Below, piece after piece: positions 1-11,126 of a stretch of DNA of 64,000 bases (the stretch's first letter is position 1; each line of letters starts with the position of its first letter). The stretch covers positions 248,001 to 312,000 of the forward strand of contig NZ_SCNG01000003.1 in the NCBI RefSeq assembly GCF_005503555.1. Reading direction: 5' to 3'. Source of the DNA: Rudaea sp. 3F27F6 (GTDB taxonomy: Bacteria; Pseudomonadota; Gammaproteobacteria; Xanthomonadales; Rhodanobacteraceae). Below the pieces are notes generated by a model that ran no database searches, was not told the DNA's origin, and saw only the letters and a list, made by a program, of their open reading frames with translations. The translations under genes and the position numbers were made by a program.

Positions 1-1223
<1,223 letters not shown>

Positions 1224-1298
1224 TTGCGTCTCGGCGTGCCCGGCGCGGCGGCGTCTGTGCGATTCCGCCGACGGCTGCGTTCGGTTAGCCTAGGCGGC

Positions 1299-2606
1299 AT
1301 GCGTCTTTTTTCCCTGGAAGGCAAGATTTTTGCGCTGCTCGGCGCGACCCTCGTCGTCGGTTGCGCGTTGACTGCGCTGTTCGCGTCGTGGCTGTCGCCG
1401 TGGCTCGCGGCCGCCGCGGCGTTCGCTGTGCTCGCGCTGCCGTCGGCGATGTTTGCGCATTCGGCGACTAAGCCCGCGCAGAGTCTCATGCGCGCGCTGT
1501 CGGGCGGCGTCGCGCGCTATCGCGACGGCGATTTCTCGACGTCGCTGGTGGAGACGCGCAGCGACGAATTCGGTGAGCTGATCGCCGCGCACAACGAACT
1601 CGGCCGCGTGCTGCGCGAGCAGCGCCAGAACCTGATCGAGCGCGAGCTGCTGCTCGACACGATGGTGCAGAACTCGCCGACCGCGCTCGTTCTGATCGAC
1701 GCGGCGCAGTTCGTCGTCTACGCCAATCTCGCCGCACGCGCGCTGCTCAACGACGGCCGCGCGATGAACGGCATGGGTTTCGCCGAACTCGTCGAAGGCT
1801 GTCCGCCGGCATTGGGCTCGGCGCTGACCGGCCATCAGGACGGATTGTTCAGCGTCGACATCGACGGCGAGACCGAAGCCTTCCATCTCGCCCAGAAACA
1901 TTTCCGCCTGCACGGCCGCAAGCATCGCATGCTGCTGATCAAGCGCCTGACGCGCGAACTGTCGCGCCAGGAAGTGCAGACCTGGAAAAAGGTGATCCGC
2001 GTGATCAGTCACGAGCTCAACAATTCGCTCGCGCCGATTTCCTCGCTCGCGCATTCCGGACGCGAACTCGCGCGCAAGGGCATGATCGACAAGCTCGCGA
2101 CTGTGTTCGATACGATCGAGGATCGCGCGCGCCATCTGCACGGCTTCATTGGCGGCTATGCGGAATTCGCGAAGCTGCCGCAGCCGCGCATCGAAAGCGT
2201 GGCGTGGCCGCAATTCGTCGCCGCGCTCGCGCGCCAGTATCCGTTCCGCCTGGTCGGCGAGATGCCCAAGCGCGACGGCCGCTTCGATCGCGCTCAACTC
2301 GAACAGGTGCTGATCAATCTGCTCAAGAACGCGCACGAGGCCGGCGGCTCCGCCGACGACGTCGAACTCGCACTGACCGAACGCGGCAACGACGTGCGTA
2401 TCGAGGTCAGCGACCGCGGCAGCGGCATGAGCGAGAACGTGCTCGCCAACGCGCTGCTGCCGTTTTATTCGACCAAGCGCAGCGGCACCGGCCTCGGTCT
2501 CGCGCTGGCGCGCGAGATCGTCGAGGCACACGGCGGCCGCGTGGCCCTGGCCAACCGCGAAGGCGGCGGTCTCGCGGTGACCCTGGTGCTGCCGCAGATC
2601 GCCTGA
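1299..2606 (+). CDS. Membrane sensor histidine kinase (NtrY-like), partner of the upstream regulator
   Basis: 435-residue inner-membrane kinase. It has two membrane segments (about residues 10-55) with almost no periplasmic loop, a HAMP-like linker, a PAS-like segment (about 130-170), the H box ISHELNNSLAP with the phosphorylated His near residue 238, an N box (NLLKNAHEAG) and a G2 box (GTGLGLALAREIVEAHGG). The ATG at 1299 is preferred because the protein there begins directly with the membrane region. The frame is open from a TTG at 1224, right after the regulator's stop, but those 25 extra residues do not look like conserved protein. The lack of a real sensory loop suggests it reads a membrane or cytoplasmic signal. 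The tail of a similar kinase survives as a relic at 6958-7050. Confidence 0.9.
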   Translation: MRLFSLEGKIFALLGATLVVGCALTALFASWLSPWLAAAAAFAVLALPSAMFAHSATKPAQSLMRALSGGVARYRDGDFSTSLVETRSDEFGELIAAHNELGRVLREQRQNLIERELLLDTMVQNSPTALVLIDAAQFVVYANLAARALLNDGRAMNGMGFAELVEGCPPALGSALTGHQDGLFSVDIDGETEAFHLAQKHFRLHGRKHRMLLIKRLTRELSRQEVQTWKKVIRVISHELNNSLAPISSLAHSGRELARKGMIDKLATVFDTIEDRARHLHGFIGGYAEFAKLPQPRIESVAWPQFVAALARQYPFRLVGEMPKRDGRFDRAQLEQVLINLLKNAHEAGGSADDVELALTERGNDVRIEVSDRGSGMSENVLANALLPFYSTKRSGTGLGLALAREIVEAHGGRVALANREGGGLAVTLVLPQIA

Positions 2607-2638
2607 CGGCAGGTTTGGTCGGAAGACGCTGGGGCACG

Positions 2639-5600
2639 CTAGCAGCGCGCCAGCCGCCGCAGTGCGAATGCCGCGAGCAGAAGCGCGCTGAGCCCGAGCA
2701 TCGGCGTACCCAACGGCGCCGGCACGGCCGGCCCGGTGACCGGAGGCGCGGATACCGTCTGCGTCAGCGCGGCCTGGCTCGGCTGATAGCTGCCGCTCGC
2801 ATCGGCATACAGTGCCGTGACCAGATGGCTGCCGGCGGCGAGCGGCGAGGCCGTGCATGTCGCGTTGCCGGCGCTGACCGCGGCGGTGCACAGCGTCGTT
2901 GCGCCGGCGCTGCCGTAGGCGTCGACGATCGTGACCGTGCCGCTCGACACCGTGCCGATCGGCGCCACCGCCGGTGCCGCGGCGTGCGGAATCGAGGCGG
3001 CGGCGAGCGTCGATACGGTCGCCGTGAAGACGACGCTCTGTGCCGTCGTAGACGGATTCGGCGACGAACTCAGGCCGGTCGACGTGGGCTGGGCGATCAG
3101 GGCGAAGCTGGCGCTGACGCTGCAGTCGGATTGGATCGGCCCGGTCGTGTACGTACCGCCGCTGAGGCTGCCGCCGCAGCCGCTCACGCTGACGACACGG
3201 TAGCCCGCGCTGGCGGCGACGGCGAAGGTCGTGCTTGCGCCGTGGTCTACGCTGCGGCTCGTCGGCGAGATGCTGCCGCCCGGTCCCGCGCTCGCACTGA
3301 CCGTCCAGGTGCGGATCGTCGCCGAACACGTCGTGTTGCTGCCGCCGTTGGCGCCGCTGCAGGTCCACGTCCACGGATGACCGCTGCCGGCGACCGCGCT
3401 CGGTGTGCCGGCACTGCAGAGATTCGCACTCGGTATGGCGGTGAGCGTCTGCGCGTCGGCGCTGCCGCAGGCGCCGTTGACAGGATTGGCGCTGAACGTG
3501 GCGACCACGCTGCAATCGGCGACGACGGACGCGATCGAGATCGTGTTGCCGACGACGCTGGCGTTGCAACTGCCCGACACGCCGGCGAACGAGTAGCCCG
3601 GCGCGGGCGACACGGTGAAGTTCAGCGCCGCGCCGTGATCGACGGTCTGCGGCACGGCCGGGTTGATCGTGCCGCCGCTGCCAGCGACCGAGGGCGTCAC
3701 TGTCCAGGTCTTGATCGTCGCCGTGCAGCTCGCGTTGCTGCCGCCGTTTGCGCCGCTGCAACTCCAGTTCCAAGGATGACCGTTACCGGCGACCACACTC
3801 GGTGTGCCGACGCTGCAGAGATTCGTGCTCGGCGCCGCGGTCAGCGTCTGTCCGTTCGACGCGCCGCAGACACCGTTGATCGGATTGGCGGTGAACGTGG
3901 CCGTGATCGCGCAGGCTTGGGTAATCGTGCCGCTGCTCCAGGTGCTGCCGCTCTGCACGGCCGGCGTGCAGTGGTCGCCGCTGACCGTGGCGATCGAATA
4001 GCCGGGAAGCGCAGAAACAGTGAAAGTCGTCGCGCTGCCGTAGTTGACCGGACTCTGCGTGGGCGCGGAGATCGTGCCGCCGCTGCCGCTGAGTGCCGTG
4101 GTGACGTTGAAGCTCGCAATGCTCGCCGAGCAATTCGTCGCATCGCTGCCGCCATTGCTGCCGGCGCAAGTCCAGGTCCACGGGCCGCTGCCGGCGAAGT
4201 TCTGCAGCGTACCGGCGGTGCACAGATTGGCGCTCGTCGCGGAAAGAGTGTTGAAGGTCTGGCCGCTCGCGCTGCCGCAGCTGCCGTTGAGCGGAATCGG
4301 TGTGAATACCGCATTGACGGCGCAATCGGCGCTGATCGGACCGGTGGTGTAGATTTTGTTGACCGCGTCGTAGCTGCCGTTGCCCGCGCCGCCGTTGCCG
4401 CAGGTGTCGGTGACGGCGACCGAATAGCCGGCGGCGAGTGTGATCGCGAAGGTCGTCGCGGCGTTGGCATTCACCGTTTGCGGTGTATTCGGCGCGATCG
4501 CATTTCCATTGCCGCCGCCGCTGACGTTCGGCGTGACTGTATAAGTGATCGTGCCGTTCAACGCCGCGAGCGCATTGCGCGCCGCGCCGCCTATGCTCGT
4601 GTAGCTGCCGCCCGCGTAGACGGTTCCGCCCGCGGCAATCGAGAGCGCGTAGACGGTGGTGCTCGGCGCGGGATTCCAGGTCGCATCGGTCGAACCGTCG
4701 GTGGCGAATTTGGCGAGCGCATTGCGCGTCGGCCCGGCGATGCTGAAGAAACCGCCGCCGGCGAAGATCGCGCCGGTCGCATCGAGCGCGATCGTACGTA
4801 CGTCGCTGGTGATCGTCGGACTGAAGGTAGCGTCAACCGCGCCCGTGCCGGTGCCCGCTGCGCGTGCGAGGCTGCGGTGCGTCGATCCGCCGAACGAGGA
4901 AAAGCGGCCGCCTGTGAGTAGGTTGCCGCTGGCGTCGAGGGTCAGCGCATACACGGTGCTGTTCGCCGACGGATTCCACGTCGCATCGGCCGCGCCGCTG
5001 CCGGTCGTCGTCAGCTTGGCGACGCGGTTGCGCGTCTGTCCGCCGATGCTGGTGAAATCGCCGCCGACGAAAAGATTGCCCGCACCGTCGAGTGCGAACG
5101 CGTAAACGTTGTTGTTCGCTGCCGGATTCCAGGTCGCATCGGCCGCGCCGGTGCCGCTGCCCGCGAGCTTGGCAAGATAATTGCGCGATTGGCCGCCGAT
5201 CGTGCTGAAGCCGCCGCCGCCGACGTAGACCGAACCGTCCGTATCGACGGCGAGAACATTGACCGAGCCGTTCGATTGCGGATTCCACGTCGCATCGACC
5301 GTGCCGTCGGCGCCGGCGAGTTTGGCGATGTAAGTGCGCGCGACGCCACCGAACATGCCGAAAAATCCGCCCGCGTAGACATCGCCGGCGGCATTCGTGG
5401 CGAGTGCGGAAATCGCGCCGTTGGCGGATGGATGCCAGTTCGGATCGAGGCTGCCGTCGGCCTGCAGGCGCAAAATATACTGGCGCGAGATCGTCGCGGC
5501 CTTGAGGAAATCGCCGGCGACGATGAGGCCGCCGTTCGGCTGGCGCGCGATCGCATTGACGATGGCGTTGGTCTCCGCATCGACCGCGGCGGTGGCCACG

Positions 5601-6769
5601 CCGCTCGTCGCGTCGATGCCGGCGAAACTGAGCCGCGGCAGGCTGCCGACGGTGGGGAATTTTCCGCCCGCGTAGACGGTGCCGTTCTGGCCGATCGCGA
5701 CCGCGTTGGGGATACCGCCCATCGACGGGTTCCACGAATCGAGCGTGCCGACGCCGGCGCCGGCGAAGCGCGCGATGTAGTTGCGCGGCTGGCCCGCGCC
5801 GAGCGTGGTCGCGGCATTGGTGAAACCGCCCGTGGCGACGACATTGCCCGCGGCGTCGAGCGCGAGCGCGGAAACATAGCCGCCGGCGAACGGCTTCCAG
5901 GTTGCGTCGGGCGCGCCGTTGCCGCTGCCGGCGAGTTTGGCGATGAAGTAGTGCGTCTGCCCGCCGATCTGGGTGAACTGGCCGCCCGCATAAACATCGC
6001 CGCCGGCATTGACCGCGAGCGTGTAAACCGTACTCGCCGAGTTCGGGTCCCAGGTCGGATCGACTACGCCCGTTGCCGCGGCGATTTTCGCGACGCGATT
6101 GCGCGCGAGCGCACCGATGTTCTGGAAGTTGCCGCCCGCGTAGACATCGCCCGCCGCGTTGAGCGCGAGCGCCATGACCGTGCTGTCCGCAGACGGGTTC
6201 CAGGCCGCGTCGGCCGTACCCGCAGCACCGGTAAGTTTGGCGATGTAGTTGCGCGCCGCGCCGCCGATGTTCTTGAAGTAGCCGCCCGCGTAGACCTCGC
6301 CGCCGCTGCCGACCGCGAGCGCGGCAATGCTGTTGTCGGCCGTGGGGTTCCAGTTCGCATCGGCCGTCGCCGTGCCGCTGCCCGGCAACTTGGCGATGTT
6401 CTTGCGCGCTGCGCCGCCGATATTCTTGAAGCTGCCGCCGACGTAGACCGCGCCGCTCGTGGCGTCAACCGCGAGCGCGTAGACGTTGCCGTCGGGTGCA
6501 GGATTCCAGTCCGTATCGAGCGTACCGTCCGCTTTGAGTCGTGCGAGGTTCGCGCGCACGACGCCGTTGACGCTCTTGAAGTTGCCGCCGAACACCACGC
6601 CGCCGTCGGGCTGCACCGCGATCGCGTTGACCACGCCATTGGTGACCAGCGGCAGGTTCGGATTCGGCAGCGGCACCTGCGCCGCAATGGGCAGCGCGCA
6701 GACCAGCAGCAGAAGGAGAAGGAGGACGGAATGGACGGCGAACCGAATCTGCGGGCGTGCTGAAATCAT
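2639..6769 (-). CDS. Large secreted delta-60 repeat protein with Ig-like/InlB-like modules and C-terminal membrane anchor
   Basis: 1376-residue exported protein of unknown function. The start at 6769 gives a clean signal peptide (MISARPQIR, then a Val/Leu-rich core ending ALPIAAQ). About 14 repeats follow, each of the type ALAVDAAGDVYAGGNF plus an IGG...IAKL half and an ATWNP linker; this is the delta-60 family, predicted to form a beta-propeller-like fold. Next come three about 120-residue modules with paired cysteines (NGxCG...NLC...WTWTCxGxNGGS) alternating with InlB-like PxYGSATTF segments, and one bacterial Ig-like domain (SSPNPSTTAQSVVFTATV). The end, PAPLGTPMLGLSALLLAAFALRR, split into a short Pro motif, a hydrophobic stretch and basic residues, looks like an IPTL/PEP-type C-terminal sorting signal. 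Probably a surface or secreted adhesin-like protein. No operon partner is visible. Confidence 0.88.
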   Translation of the reverse strand: MISARPQIRFAVHSVLLLLLLLVCALPIAAQVPLPNPNLPLVTNGVVNAIAVQPDGGVVFGGNFKSVNGVVRANLARLKADGTLDTDWNPAPDGNVYALAVDATSGAVYVGGSFKNIGGAARKNIAKLPGSGTATADANWNPTADNSIAALAVGSGGEVYAGGYFKNIGGAARNYIAKLTGAAGTADAAWNPSADSTVMALALNAAGDVYAGGNFQNIGALARNRVAKIAAATGVVDPTWDPNSASTVYTLAVNAGGDVYAGGQFTQIGGQTHYFIAKLAGSGNGAPDATWKPFAGGYVSALALDAAGNVVATGGFTNAATTLGAGQPRNYIARFAGAGVGTLDSWNPSMGGIPNAVAIGQNGTVYAGGKFPTVGSLPRLSFAGIDATSGVATAAVDAETNAIVNAIARQPNGGLIVAGDFLKAATISRQYILRLQADGSLDPNWHPSANGAISALATNAAGDVYAGGFFGMFGGVARTYIAKLAGADGTVDATWNPQSNGSVNVLAVDTDGSVYVGGGGFSTIGGQSRNYLAKLAGSGTGAADATWNPAANNNVYAFALDGAGNLFVGGDFTSIGGQTRNRVAKLTTTGSGAADATWNPSANSTVYALTLDASGNLLTGGRFSSFGGSTHRSLARAAGTGTGAVDATFSPTITSDVRTIALDATGAIFAGGGFFSIAGPTRNALAKFATDGSTDATWNPAPSTTVYALSIAAGGTVYAGGSYTSIGGAARNALAALNGTITYTVTPNVSGGGNGNAIAPNTPQTVNANAATTFAITLAAGYSVAVTDTCGNGGAGNGSYDAVNKIYTTGPISADCAVNAVFTPIPLNGSCGSASGQTFNTLSATSANLCTAGTLQNFAGSGPWTWTCAGSNGGSDATNCSASIASFNVTTALSGSGGTISAPTQSPVNYGSATTFTVSALPGYSIATVSGDHCTPAVQSGSTWSSGTITQACAITATFTANPINGVCGASNGQTLTAAPSTNLCSVGTPSVVAGNGHPWNWSCSGANGGSNASCTATIKTWTVTPSVAGSGGTINPAVPQTVDHGAALNFTVSPAPGYSFAGVSGSCNASVVGNTISIASVVADCSVVATFSANPVNGACGSADAQTLTAIPSANLCSAGTPSAVAGSGHPWTWTCSGANGGSNTTCSATIRTWTVSASAGPGGSISPTSRSVDHGASTTFAVAASAGYRVVSVSGCGGSLSGGTYTTGPIQSDCSVSASFALIAQPTSTGLSSSPNPSTTAQSVVFTATVSTLAAASIPHAAAPAVAPIGTVSSGTVTIVDAYGSAGATTLCTAAVSAGNATCTASPLAAGSHLVTALYADASGSYQPSQAALTQTVSAPPVTGPAVPAPLGTPMLGLSALLLAAFALRRLARC

Positions 6770-6957
6770 GATGGCGTCCGTTGGCGAATGAGTCGGCGCG
6801 ACCGCGCCCGCCGCATTGCTTGCAGCAGACGGATCGCACTCGCGAGGGGAAACGCAAAAGAACGCGCAAAACGACACGCCGGGAACGCTATTTTTCGGCC
6901 GAACTCGGCGAACGCCGTTGCTACGCCGATCGCGCAAGCAGGAAACGGGGCCGGAAC

Positions 6958-7050
6958 CTCGCCGAACCGATCATCGAAGTGAACTGCGTCCGCATCGCGT
7001 TGACGAACCGCGAGGGCGGCAGCCTGGCGGTGGTGCCGATATTGCCGATG
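6958..7050 (+). pseudogene. Relic of a histidine-kinase C-terminus (G2 box tail)
   Basis: Within the 350-bp gap between the two large secreted-protein genes, one plus-strand frame reads LAEPIIEVN, then RIALTNREGGSLAV, then ILP. The intact kinase at 1299-2606 ends LAREIVEAHGG, RVALANREGGGLAV, LVLP. The match runs about 30 codons and is also visible in the DNA around AACCGCGAGGGCGGCAGCC. No H or N box is found upstream, no stop follows at the expected place, and the frame runs on into antisense of the next gene, so this is a dead fragment. The rest of the gap (6770-6957, 7051-7119) shows no gene. Confidence 0.6.
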
Positions 7051-7119
7051 CGTCGAACTGCGCCGAAGCCGTGCGCCAGACGTTTTTGCACGGCTCGCGC
7101 CGAATTTCCGCGAAGGCGT

Positions 7120-10100
7120 TCACGGCGCGGTCTTGCCCGTGCACTCCAGTCCGTTGCCGAATGCGACGACGCCGTCGTAGTAGGCGTTGGTCGCGTCGTC
7201 CAGACTGGCGTAGGGGTAGAAGCCGAATCCGGGGTTGTACTCGGTGCTTCTTGCGGTCAACAGAGCGAGATACTCGCTTCCTTTATCCCAAACGCCGAGA
7301 CCGAACGGAGAATAGGGGCTGATTGCGGTGATGCCTCCGTTCCTGCCGTTGACCATCCAGATCATCTCGTCGCCGGTCCATGGATTCTTAGCGGGTTCCG
7401 AAGTATGGAAAAACGACTGCTGACTGAATCCCGGTGCTTTGCAGGTGATCTGCACGCGCTGCCCGGCAGGAAGTTTCGGGAACAGGATTCCGCCGAAGGC
7501 CGTCGCGCAGACCATATAGGGATAGGAGGGATTGCACGCGCCGGACAGTTTGAACGCCTGAAAACGTATCGGGATGGTCTGCGGATTGAGAGTGATCTTG
7601 ACGTGGTTGGTCTGCGGCAGAATGTAGAGGTTGTGCAGATCGGAACCGCCGACATCGACATAGGCGTAGACACTGACATAGGCGTCGCCGATGCCGCTGC
7701 CGGCCGTGTAGGTCGCGGCCGCGGGAATCGAGCTGGTTGGCGTCGGCACCAATGAACCGGGGCCGCTCATCGACCAGTGCCAGGTGACGGAGGAGCCCGG
7801 TGGTAGCGTCTCGGCGAAAGTTGCCTGCAGCGTGAGACTGCCGTTCGGCAGCACCTCGGCATTGTCGGGCGTGAGCCGGATGCTGAACATCTGCTTGAGC
7901 TGCACATAGGATTTCGCCGCGCCCACCGTAACGCGTTGGGCGTTGCCGAGTTCGTCGACGACGTGGCGATAGACCGTGACGTGGATGTCCTCGATTTCGC
8001 CGCCGAGGTTGTCGGACTTGCCGTTGTATACCGCGGTGCCGCTGGCACAGACGACCGTTTGCTGCACGGTCGACGTGGTTTGTCCCGCGCAGGTCAGCGC
8101 GCCGGCACGGCTTGCGGTCGTCCATTCGTATTCGAAGTTCGACGTGTCCTGTGCAGGATTGAAGCCGACCGTGAAGGTCGCGCGGCCGTTCTGGCGTTCA
8201 ATCAAAGCGGATTCGGGCGAAAGGCTCACCGTCACCCCGTCGAGCGTCACCGTCGCGGTCGCGCGACCGAGCGATTGCTTCGCGCTGCCGACGCGACCGA
8301 ACACCTCGACCGTAACCAGGTACTGCCCTTGCGAAGAGGGTGTGGTGACGAGATCGACGCGCGCCGACGTCGTTTCGAACGCGCGGCCATTGTTGCCGCC
8401 GCCGCTCAAAATCGCCAGGTTGTCGCCTTCGAGCGACCAGCGATAACTGAGATCGGCGTCGTCGTTGCCCGGCACCTTGGCGACGAAGCTCTGCGTGCCG
8501 CCCGCAGCGATCTTCGCTGCGTTGGGGCTGATCTTCACGTCGGGCTGCCAGAGCGTGACGTCGAAGAGGTTGGCGGAATCGCCGGTGTGCAAGTCTTTCC
8601 ACTGGGCGCCGGTATCGGCCACCGCGCCGACGAGATACACGGCGGCGAGCGCGCGCACGGCGACGCGCATGTTGGCGAAGCGTGCTTGGCTGAGCCTGCC
8701 CGCCTTGATCTGCGCGGACAGCGCAGGATTCGTTTCAGCAACGAGGCCGACCATCATCTCGCGCTGCGCCGCAGTCTGTGCGCCGAAAGCCGCCGGATCG
8801 AGCGAGCCGCTGAATTGGTAGACCATGAATTGACAGACTTGGCGTAGCGAGATGCCGCTCGCGGCTTGCGCCCAGATCGCGGCGACACCGGCGTCCGTCG
8901 ATGCGCTGGCACCGGCGATCAGGCGCGCGAAAGTCGCTTCGCTCACCGCGCCGCCACCGACGCCGAGCGCTTCGAGCAGGGCGCCGAAGGCGATATTGAA
9001 CGCGGTTTGTGCGTACATCTGCTTCAGGTCGTCGCGCCATTGTGCGCTCGCCTGCGCATACTTCGAGTCGTTGAAGAATCCCGGTGTCGGCGCATCCCAG
9101 ACTGGCGCGAGCACGACGAGATCGAAACGCGTCTTGTCCGCCTCGGCGTGCTGCTGTAGCGAGACCGAATCGGTCTGCACCGGCTGCCAGGGCGATCTGC
9201 CGTTGAATTCGAAAATGTCGCCGAGCGCGCTGAAGATCGACAGCGCCTGCGTGCTCGGCACTGCGATCGCCGCGCCGATCTGCTGCGGCGGCGCAAGCTC
9301 GATTTCGGTGCCGTCGCCCGCGGCAGGCCGGTAGGCTCTCTCGTACAAGCGTGCGAGCGCCGGGCGGCGTTTGTCGTTCTGGATCTTGAAGTTCGAGCTG
9401 CGGCCGTCCGCAATCACGCCGATGCCGTTCGGCGCATCGCTTGGGGTGATCAGCAGCAGCGGTTCGATCGCCGCGTTGGCGGCGGCTGCCGCTTTCGGCG
9501 TTGCAAGAGTTGCTGCGACGCGTGCCGCCGATAAGCCGCTGCTAGTGCCCCCGCGCAGGACTTTCGCCGCAGACAGCACCGCAGAAACGATGCCGTCGTC
9601 GAGACGTTCGATGGCGAACGGATCGCTGGCGAGGCGCGCAGCGATAGTTCTCTCCACGTCCGTCGTGGCCATGTTCTTGTCGATCAGTTCGATCAGTCTG
9701 CGCCGGTTTTCTTCCGGCACCTGCGTGCCGCCGAGAGCGAAGAACAGCAGGGCGACCGCGCTGCTGCGTGCATTCAGGCGCAGGCTCGGTGCGAGCGGAT
9801 CGGCCATGCCGAGCAGCACGGCCTTGCCGCTCGCGTGGACGGCGGAAACGAGCGATGGTGCGCCGCTCGCGCGAGGCAGGACGGCGGTGCCGTCATCCGC
9901 GACGGGTATTTCCTGCGCCGCGCCGACGACCACGAGTTCAGTGGCATTGATGCCGCTCGGCACCTCCACTGCGGTCGCAAGCGAGAGTGCGGAAGCATCG
10001 CAGGGTTGGGCGAGCAGACGGACCAGCGCGATCTGGCCATACAGGCCCGCGTTCTCACCGGCATCGAAGCGGTAGTCCAGTTGCGCGCTATCGCACCCGG

Positions 10101-10923
10101 TGAAAATCAGCTGCGCGGTGCCGACGCGCTGGGTGGTGCTGCCACTGCCTGCGTCGAACTTGCCGTCGGACGTGGCGTAGATCGGCAGGTCGGACAGATG
10201 CGCCACATCGAAGCCAAGCGGCGCTTGTACGCTGAACCAGCGCGGCCCGGGCGATCGCGCGGCCTCGTTTGCATGAGTAAGCCATGCGCCGGACAAGCTG
10301 CCGTTGCGCTGGTCGAGATCGAGCAGAAAGCCCTGGCCGCTCGTCGCCGCTTGATACCACGAGCCCGACAGCGCCGCGGCGGGTGCGCCGGAGCTGGCCC
10401 CGCCCATCGGGTTGAGGCAAGTGAGACTGGGATTTTTGCGACGCAATGCCAGTGTGCCTTTGCGCTCGACGGAGTCGCCTGGCTCCTTGATCACATAGCG
10501 CAGCGAACCGCTGTAGCAATCGTCGAAACGCAGAACGGCTTGGCCGATCGTTTCCGTCTTTACCTGCGCGGGCGCGTCGAAACGACCGCCGCTCGAACGA
10601 TGTAGGGTCAGTTGCGTATCCGGCTGGCCGCTGGAGACGTCGCCTTGCAAGGTGTACCAGCGCTGTGTTTCGGCACCGTTCGCAGCGGCGGTGCCGAAGG
10701 TGAGCCAGCCGCCGAGCAAGCGTCCCTTGCCTGGGCCGTTCGCGTCGGGCGCGATGTCGATGAAGATTTTCTGATCGGGCCTGGCCGGGTCCGACCAGGC
10801 GCCGGACAAGCCGCGTTGGTTCGGGTCGGCGGGAAAGAACCCCTGAGCGAAAACCAGCGGTGCGGCGAAAAGGCCGAGCAGGCCTACGATCAACGTCTTG
10901 CTGACGCGTATCGCGGATATCAT
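7120..10923 (-). CDS. Large secreted multidomain protein, function unknown
   Basis: 1267-residue exported protein; I recognise no named family for the whole. The ATG at 10923 is chosen because GGGGAG lies 8-13 bases upstream and a signal peptide follows directly (MISAIRVSK, hydrophobic core, LVFAQ). Two related modules sit near residues 28-175 and 185-325. Each has a GLSGAW or ALSGSW opening, a SGQGFLLDLD or KIFIDIAPDA segment, RW(Y/F)(T/S)(L/V)Q, GGRFDA or DGKFDA, and a cysteine before a closing beta strand. The middle (about 330-800) is Ala-rich and probably mostly helical. The last 400 residues hold several Ig/PKD-like beta domains (for example SYRWSLEGD, EYEWTTASR, TWHWSMSGP). It ends with a cysteine-containing segment. 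A sigma factor/kinase pair lies immediately upstream on the other strand. Confidence 0.85.
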   Translation of the reverse strand: MISAIRVSKTLIVGLLGLFAAPLVFAQGFFPADPNQRGLSGAWSDPARPDQKIFIDIAPDANGPGKGRLLGGWLTFGTAAANGAETQRWYTLQGDVSSGQPDTQLTLHRSSGGRFDAPAQVKTETIGQAVLRFDDCYSGSLRYVIKEPGDSVERKGTLALRRKNPSLTCLNPMGGASSGAPAAALSGSWYQAATSGQGFLLDLDQRNGSLSGAWLTHANEAARSPGPRWFSVQAPLGFDVAHLSDLPIYATSDGKFDAGSGSTTQRVGTAQLIFTGCDSAQLDYRFDAGENAGLYGQIALVRLLAQPCDASALSLATAVEVPSGINATELVVVGAAQEIPVADDGTAVLPRASGAPSLVSAVHASGKAVLLGMADPLAPSLRLNARSSAVALLFFALGGTQVPEENRRRLIELIDKNMATTDVERTIAARLASDPFAIERLDDGIVSAVLSAAKVLRGGTSSGLSAARVAATLATPKAAAAANAAIEPLLLITPSDAPNGIGVIADGRSSNFKIQNDKRRPALARLYERAYRPAAGDGTEIELAPPQQIGAAIAVPSTQALSIFSALGDIFEFNGRSPWQPVQTDSVSLQQHAEADKTRFDLVVLAPVWDAPTPGFFNDSKYAQASAQWRDDLKQMYAQTAFNIAFGALLEALGVGGGAVSEATFARLIAGASASTDAGVAAIWAQAASGISLRQVCQFMVYQFSGSLDPAAFGAQTAAQREMMVGLVAETNPALSAQIKAGRLSQARFANMRVAVRALAAVYLVGAVADTGAQWKDLHTGDSANLFDVTLWQPDVKISPNAAKIAAGGTQSFVAKVPGNDDADLSYRWSLEGDNLAILSGGGNNGRAFETTSARVDLVTTPSSQGQYLVTVEVFGRVGSAKQSLGRATATVTLDGVTVSLSPESALIERQNGRATFTVGFNPAQDTSNFEYEWTTASRAGALTCAGQTTSTVQQTVVCASGTAVYNGKSDNLGGEIEDIHVTVYRHVVDELGNAQRVTVGAAKSYVQLKQMFSIRLTPDNAEVLPNGSLTLQATFAETLPPGSSVTWHWSMSGPGSLVPTPTSSIPAAATYTAGSGIGDAYVSVYAYVDVGGSDLHNLYILPQTNHVKITLNPQTIPIRFQAFKLSGACNPSYPYMVCATAFGGILFPKLPAGQRVQITCKAPGFSQQSFFHTSEPAKNPWTGDEMIWMVNGRNGGITAISPYSPFGLGVWDKGSEYLALLTARSTEYNPGFGFYPYASLDDATNAYYDGVVAFGNGLECTGKTAP

Positions 10924-11087
10924 GGCAAAACTCCCCAGGTGTACAAAAAAAACACTCGATGACACGCGCGATGCGCATGCACAGCGGGTGGTCGCCTAAG
11001 GGAAACGGAAAGCGAGGAAGAGAACGACACGCGGTGGACAAATCTTCCGCGCCACGGCAGTGTCATCGGCGGATGCCGGCGGATTGC

Positions 11088-11093
11088 TATACT
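11088..11093 (+). promoter_or_regulatory. Possible -10 element for the ECF sigma gene
   Basis: TATACT, a near-consensus sigma-70 -10 box, lies 33 bases before the ATG at 11127. I see no good -35 at 16-18 bases spacing. Confidence 0.35.
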
Positions 11094-11126
11094 TTTCGCA
11101 CGCACCGGTACGTTGGGGAAATGGGG

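Noticed and set aside
1290-3773. Long minus-strand open frame of about 830 codons over the kinase and the delta-60 gene
   Set aside because: Arg/Gln/His-rich translation with no domain; a shadow of two real genes in GC-rich DNA.
6781-7755. Plus-strand open frame overlapping the start of the 1267-residue protein gene region
   Set aside because: Only the 30-codon kinase-tail segment is meaningful; the rest is antisense to a real gene.
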